DNA of 6,890 nucleotides from NCBI GenBank assembly GCA_023268425.1, contig JALRFN010000432.1, forward strand, positions 1-6,890, given 5' to 3'. Made by a program: the position numbers and the translations under genes. This DNA is from Burkholderiaceae bacterium. GTDB lineage: Bacteria; Pseudomonadota; Gammaproteobacteria; Burkholderiales; Burkholderiaceae_C. This document shows, one piece after another, positions 6,035 to 6,890 of this stretch (within the stretch, counting starts at the first letter, position 1; every line of letters starts with the position of its first letter). Below the pieces are notes generated by a model that saw only the letters and a list, made by a program, of their open reading frames with translations, had not been told where the DNA came from and searched no databases.

Positions 6035-6890
6035 GTGACTGTTGCTGCTTTTTCCGAGCTTTCTCTGGCCGCGCCCTTGGAGCGTGCCATCGCCGAAATG
6101 GGCTACGCGTCCATGACCCCCATCCAAGCCGAAGCGATCCCAGTGGTTTTGCAGGGGCGCGACGTCATGGGGGCGGCACAGACGGGAACGGGCAAGACAG
6201 CGGCGTTTTCGCTGCCCTTGTTGCAGCGTTTGCTCAAGCATGAAAACCACTCGGCTTCACCCGCACGGCACCCCGTGCGTGCTTTGGTGCTGTTGCCGAC
6301 GCGCGAGTTGGCTGACCAGGTGGCGCAGCAGGTCAAGCAATATGCCCAGTACACGGGCTTGCGCAGTGCCGTGGTGTTTGGCGGTGTGGACATCAAGCCG
6401 CAAATGGCTGAGTTGCGCAGCGGTGTCGAGGTCTTGGTGGCGACGCCCGGGCGCTTGTTGGACCACATTGAGAGCAAGTCTTGTGTGCTCAACCAAGTCG
6501 AGTACGTGGTGCTGGACGAAGCCGATCGCATGTTGGACATTGGGTTCTTGCCCGATTTGCAGCGCATCCTGAATTACTTGCCCAAGCAGCGCACGACGTT
6601 GTTGTTTTCAGCGACCTTCTCCAATGACATCAAGCGCTTGGCCAAAAGCTATTTGCAAGACCCGGTCACCATTGAAGTTGCGCGCTCCAACGAGACGGCG
6701 TCGACCGTGACGCAGCGATTTTTTGCCGTGGGCACTGACGACAAGCGCAAAGCCTTGTGCCTTGCCCGCGCCAGCCAGTGCGCTTTGCGCCAAACGAATG
6801 TCCAGACGACCATTCGTCGCCAATGCGCCGACCGTATTTGGTTCGAGCGGCGCTTTGGGCAAATCGGGCAGACGTTCGGGCAGTTGGAGT
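6035..6890 (+). CDS. rhlE: DEAD-box RNA helicase, RhlE type (cut by window end; aberrant 3' part)
   Basis: N-terminal RecA domain of an ATP-dependent RNA helicase of the RhlE group, which remodels RNA in ribosome assembly, decay and cold adaptation. In order: Q motif with F6 and TPIQ (28-31), Walker A AQTGTGKT (48-55), motif Ia PTRELA (88-93), GG (116-117), motif Ib TPGR (137-140), motif II DEAD (161-164) and motif III SAT (192-194). The reading follows RhlE relatives to about residue 241 (VTQRFFAVGTDDKRKAL). After that (6758 onward) the 44 remaining residues do not resemble helicase domain 2, where motif IV should appear, and neither other forward frame restores it. The frame itself stays open to the window edge. 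The GTG at 6035 is chosen because it gives the expected N-terminus (FSELSLAAPLERAIAEMGY); the Shine-Dalgarno is weak (AGTGA at 6020-6024). Helicase identity is certain, the rhlE symbol likely, and the end unreliable. Confidence 0.88.
   Translation, partial: MTVAAFSELSLAAPLERAIAEMGYASMTPIQAEAIPVVLQGRDVMGAAQTGTGKTAAFSLPLLQRLLKHENHSASPARHPVRALVLLPTRELADQVAQQVKQYAQYTGLRSAVVFGGVDIKPQMAELRSGVEVLVATPGRLLDHIESKSCVLNQVEYVVLDEADRMLDIGFLPDLQRILNYLPKQRTTLLFSATFSNDIKRLAKSYLQDPVTIEVARSNETASTVTQRFFAVGTDDKRKALCLARASQCALRQTNVQTTIRRQCADRIWFERRFGQIGQTFGQLE
6758..6889 (-). other. Possible minus-strand coding fragment of unknown origin at the window end
   Basis: Read on the minus strand from 6889, this stretch is open and protein-like: it begins LQLPERLPDLPKAPLEPN and continues GALATNGRLDIRLAQSALAG. 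This is smoother than any forward frame over the same bases, all of which are rich in Arg, Ser, Cys or Trp. The leucine, glycine and alanine pattern with short polar strands loosely recalls AsmA or TamB-like envelope proteins, but I do not recognise it and give no function. The same minus frame continues to 6608 only as a shadow of the helicase. It probably marks sequence joined to the helicase by misassembly or rearrangement near 6758. Confidence 0.3.

Noticed and set aside
5378..6250. 290-codon open frame on the minus strand
   Set aside because: It runs opposite the metallopeptidase-like gene and the helicase start, both with clear family motifs. Its composition is that of an antisense shadow in GC-rich DNA.
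6794..6817. 7-bp inverted repeat (ACGAATG / CATTCGT) with a 10-base loop
   Set aside because: It is short, has no T-run, and lies within the probably misjoined end. Chance is the best explanation.
6758..6890. Simple frameshift as the cause of the altered helicase end
   Set aside because: I read all three forward frames and none gives the expected motif IV or any helicase domain 2 sequence.
1..6890. Mobile element, CRISPR array, tRNA or other RNA gene, riboswitch
   Set aside because: I saw no spaced repeats, transposase or integrase motifs, tRNA cloverleaf ends or purine-riboswitch core. The gaps between genes are all about 100 bases or less.

Overview
The window reads as ordinary chromosome of a betaproteobacterium, most likely Comamonadaceae (Polaromonas, Rhodoferax or Limnohabitans type). 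This rests on moderately high GC, close packing of plus-strand genes, and protein sequences that look like that family, above all the BMP-type binding protein and the dCTP deaminase. All eight genes lie on the plus strand. The first and last are cut by the window edges, so the window may be a whole metagenomic contig. I infer this and cannot verify it.

Region 1 (1-2750) is the end of an ABC importer operon: the C-terminal part of one membrane permease, a complete second permease overlapping it by one base, and a periplasmic BMP-family binding protein. A near-perfect intrinsic terminator (14-bp stem) closes the operon. The ATPase gene is expected just upstream of the window. Region 2 (2765-4392) holds a small divergent GIY-YIG-like protein and guanine deaminase (guaD), whose Shine-Dalgarno overlaps the stop of the small gene. 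BMP importers of this type are linked to nucleosides and purine bases, so importer plus GuaD suggests purine uptake followed by guanine to xanthine conversion for salvage or nitrogen supply.

Region 3 (4393-6034) holds dcd (dCTP deaminase, feeding dUTP/dTMP synthesis) and a secreted protein of the YpfJ-like neutral zinc metallopeptidase family. In that protein the catalytic glutamate of HExxH is replaced by valine, so it is probably a pseudoprotease. Region 4 (6035-6890) starts an RhlE-type DEAD-box RNA helicase. It is normal through motif III and the start of the linker to the second RecA domain, but after about position 6757 it no longer resembles a helicase in any forward frame, while the minus strand has an open, protein-like frame. 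This is most simply a chimeric contig end, or else a real rearrangement.

I see no RNA gene, CRISPR array, insertion sequence or prophage. I do not see a wholly new system. The items most worth checking are the HVLAH pseudo-metallopeptidase and the broken helicase.
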